Source: an uncultured Oscillospiraceae bacterium (GTDB lineage Bacteria > Bacillota > Clostridia > Oscillospirales > Oscillospiraceae). Taken from it: a DNA stretch of 7,593 bases. This document shows positions 7,320 to 7,593 of the stretch, in pieces. The translations under genes and the position numbers were made by a program. Under the pieces are notes generated by a model. The model was not told the DNA's origin, made no database searches, and saw only the letters and a list, made by a program, of their open reading frames with translations. Positions within the stretch are counted from its first letter, which is position 1, and every line of letters starts with the position of its first letter. Location of the stretch: contig CAKTUT010000085.1 in NCBI GenBank assembly GCA_934621665.1, positions 1 through 7,593 of the forward strand, in the 5' to 3' direction.

Positions 7320-7333
7320 GAGGATGCAGTATA
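7304..7333 (+). promoter_or_regulatory. Weak candidate promoter for the SLH gene remnant
   Basis: TTTACA (7304-7309) resembles a -35 box. A poor -10 (AGTATA, 7328-7333) follows after 18 bases, with TG at 7325-7326 in near-extended-10 position. A promoter is expected here because a terminator lies just upstream and a well-formed gene start just downstream, but the -10 match is weak. Confidence 0.25.
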
Positions 7334-7344
7334 GGGGGGTATAC
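7329..7344. promoter_or_regulatory. GTATA-G6-TATAC dyad, candidate CsoR/RcnR-family operator
   Basis: A perfect 5-bp inverted repeat (GTATA 7329-7333, TATAC 7340-7344) encloses six G residues. RcnR is known to bind TACT-G6-N-AGTA, and CsoR-type sites also combine AT-rich inverted half-sites with G/C tracts, so the architecture matches that repressor family (DUF156). It lies 15 bases before the start codon at 7360 and overlaps the candidate -10, a position suited to repression. No repressor gene is visible in the window, so this is a sequence resemblance only. Confidence 0.4.
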
Positions 7345-7352
7345 AAAGAGGG
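7345..7352 (+). promoter_or_regulatory. Ribosome binding site for the SLH gene remnant
   Basis: AAAGAGGG lies seven bases before ATG 7360 and directly abuts an out-of-frame ATG at 7353. The spacing favours 7360, the start that encodes a signal peptide. Confidence 0.6.
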
Positions 7353-7359
7353 ATGTTCC

Positions 7360-7593
7360 ATGAAAAAGGTCTGCGCTTCCCTGTTTCTGATCATACTGCT
7401 GCTGGCGGCCATTGTGCCAGTCAGCGCCGCTGGGACGCTGCGGTGACGCGTGCGCAGCTGGCGGTGATTTTGAACGGACTGCTGGGGCGGACGCTGTCGT
7501 CGCTCGACGATCTTCAGCTCGGAATGCCGATTTTTGACGACAACCGCGACGCGCAGGCGTGATATTTCCTGCTTATTCTGGAGGCGGCCGTGG
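7360..7593 (+). pseudogene. Secreted SLH-domain protein, frameshifted and with an in-frame stop; runs off the window
   Basis: From ATG 7360 the frame encodes a good signal peptide: a KK n-region, a hydrophobic core (LFLIILLLAAIVP), and VSA-A as a likely cleavage site. It then stops at TGA 7444-7446. In the neighbouring frame the sequence continues as DAAVTRAQLAVILNGLLGR, typical of the end of an SLH repeat (xTRAExAxxLxRxLG), and then as MPIFDDNRDAQA-stop-YFLLILEAAV. The latter matches the start of the next repeat, where a Trp is expected (FxDxxxxxWYxxxI). Restoring one G to the GGG at 7432-7434 joins the frames as SAAGDAAVTRAQ. A single change of TGA 7560-7562 to TGG would supply the Trp. With two independent lesions it reads as a pseudogene; sequencing error or an unusual recoded gene are alternatives. 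SLH domains normally anchor exported proteins to cell-wall polymers. The rest of the protein is outside the window, so any further domain is unknown. Confidence 0.7.

Noticed and set aside
7180..7359. Extension of the SLH signal-peptide frame upstream to 7180
   Set aside because: It would read through the terminator and the candidate operator. The signal peptide begins exactly at ATG 7360, with a well-spaced ribosome binding site.
7560..7562. TGA read as tryptophan (alternative genetic code or recoding)
   Set aside because: TGG is used freely for Trp in all four metabolic genes and gltD ends naturally with TGA. The same SLH gene also carries a frameshift, so decay or error is simpler.
1..7593. 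CRISPR array, tRNA/rRNA genes, insertion sequence or phage attachment site
   Set aside because: No spaced direct repeats, transposase-like frame, terminal inverted repeats or RNA gene signatures were seen in reading the sequence by eye.

Overview
The window looks like a piece of chromosome from a moderately GC-rich anaerobic Firmicute, probably a gut Clostridia/Oscillospiraceae-type organism. That placement is an inference from the gene types, the strong Shine-Dalgarno sites, the GC-rich codon use and an S-layer-homology (SLH) gene remnant; nothing in the window proves it. All genes found are on the + strand and most of the window is ordinary amino-acid metabolism.

Layout: (1) positions 2-3694 hold the C-terminal four fifths of the glutamate synthase large subunit (gltB), whose N-terminus lies outside the window. 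(2) Two bases later, 3697-5034 encodes the small subunit (gltD), a shortened and somewhat divergent version. (3) After a 75-base, AT-richer gap with an imperfect palindrome, 5110-6060 encodes an LDH-fold 2-hydroxyacid dehydrogenase that resembles L-2-hydroxyisocaproate dehydrogenase more than lactate dehydrogenase. (4) After 20 bases, 6081-7145 encodes a branched-chain amino-acid aminotransferase (ilvE). (5) The gap 7146-7359 holds a strong hairpin terminator (about 7248-7286), a pair of AGGCCT palindromes, and a dyad GTATA-G6-TATAC resembling CsoR/RcnR-family operators. (6) From 7360 to the window end there is the start of a secreted SLH-domain gene that is broken by a frameshift and an in-frame TGA.

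How the genes may work together: GltBD makes glutamate from glutamine and 2-oxoglutarate. IlvE exchanges that amino group with branched-chain 2-oxo acids and returns 2-oxoglutarate. The dehydrogenase could reduce the same 2-oxo acids (for example 4-methyl-2-oxopentanoate from leucine) to hydroxy acids while reoxidising NADH. The four genes therefore form a plausible nitrogen/redox module around branched-chain amino acids, ended by the terminator after ilvE. The enzyme families are clear from the sequence; the joint pathway is inference.

I did not find a convincing wholly new system. The items most worth a second look are the dehydrogenase embedded between gltBD and ilvE, the CsoR/RcnR-like dyad, and the doubly damaged SLH gene.
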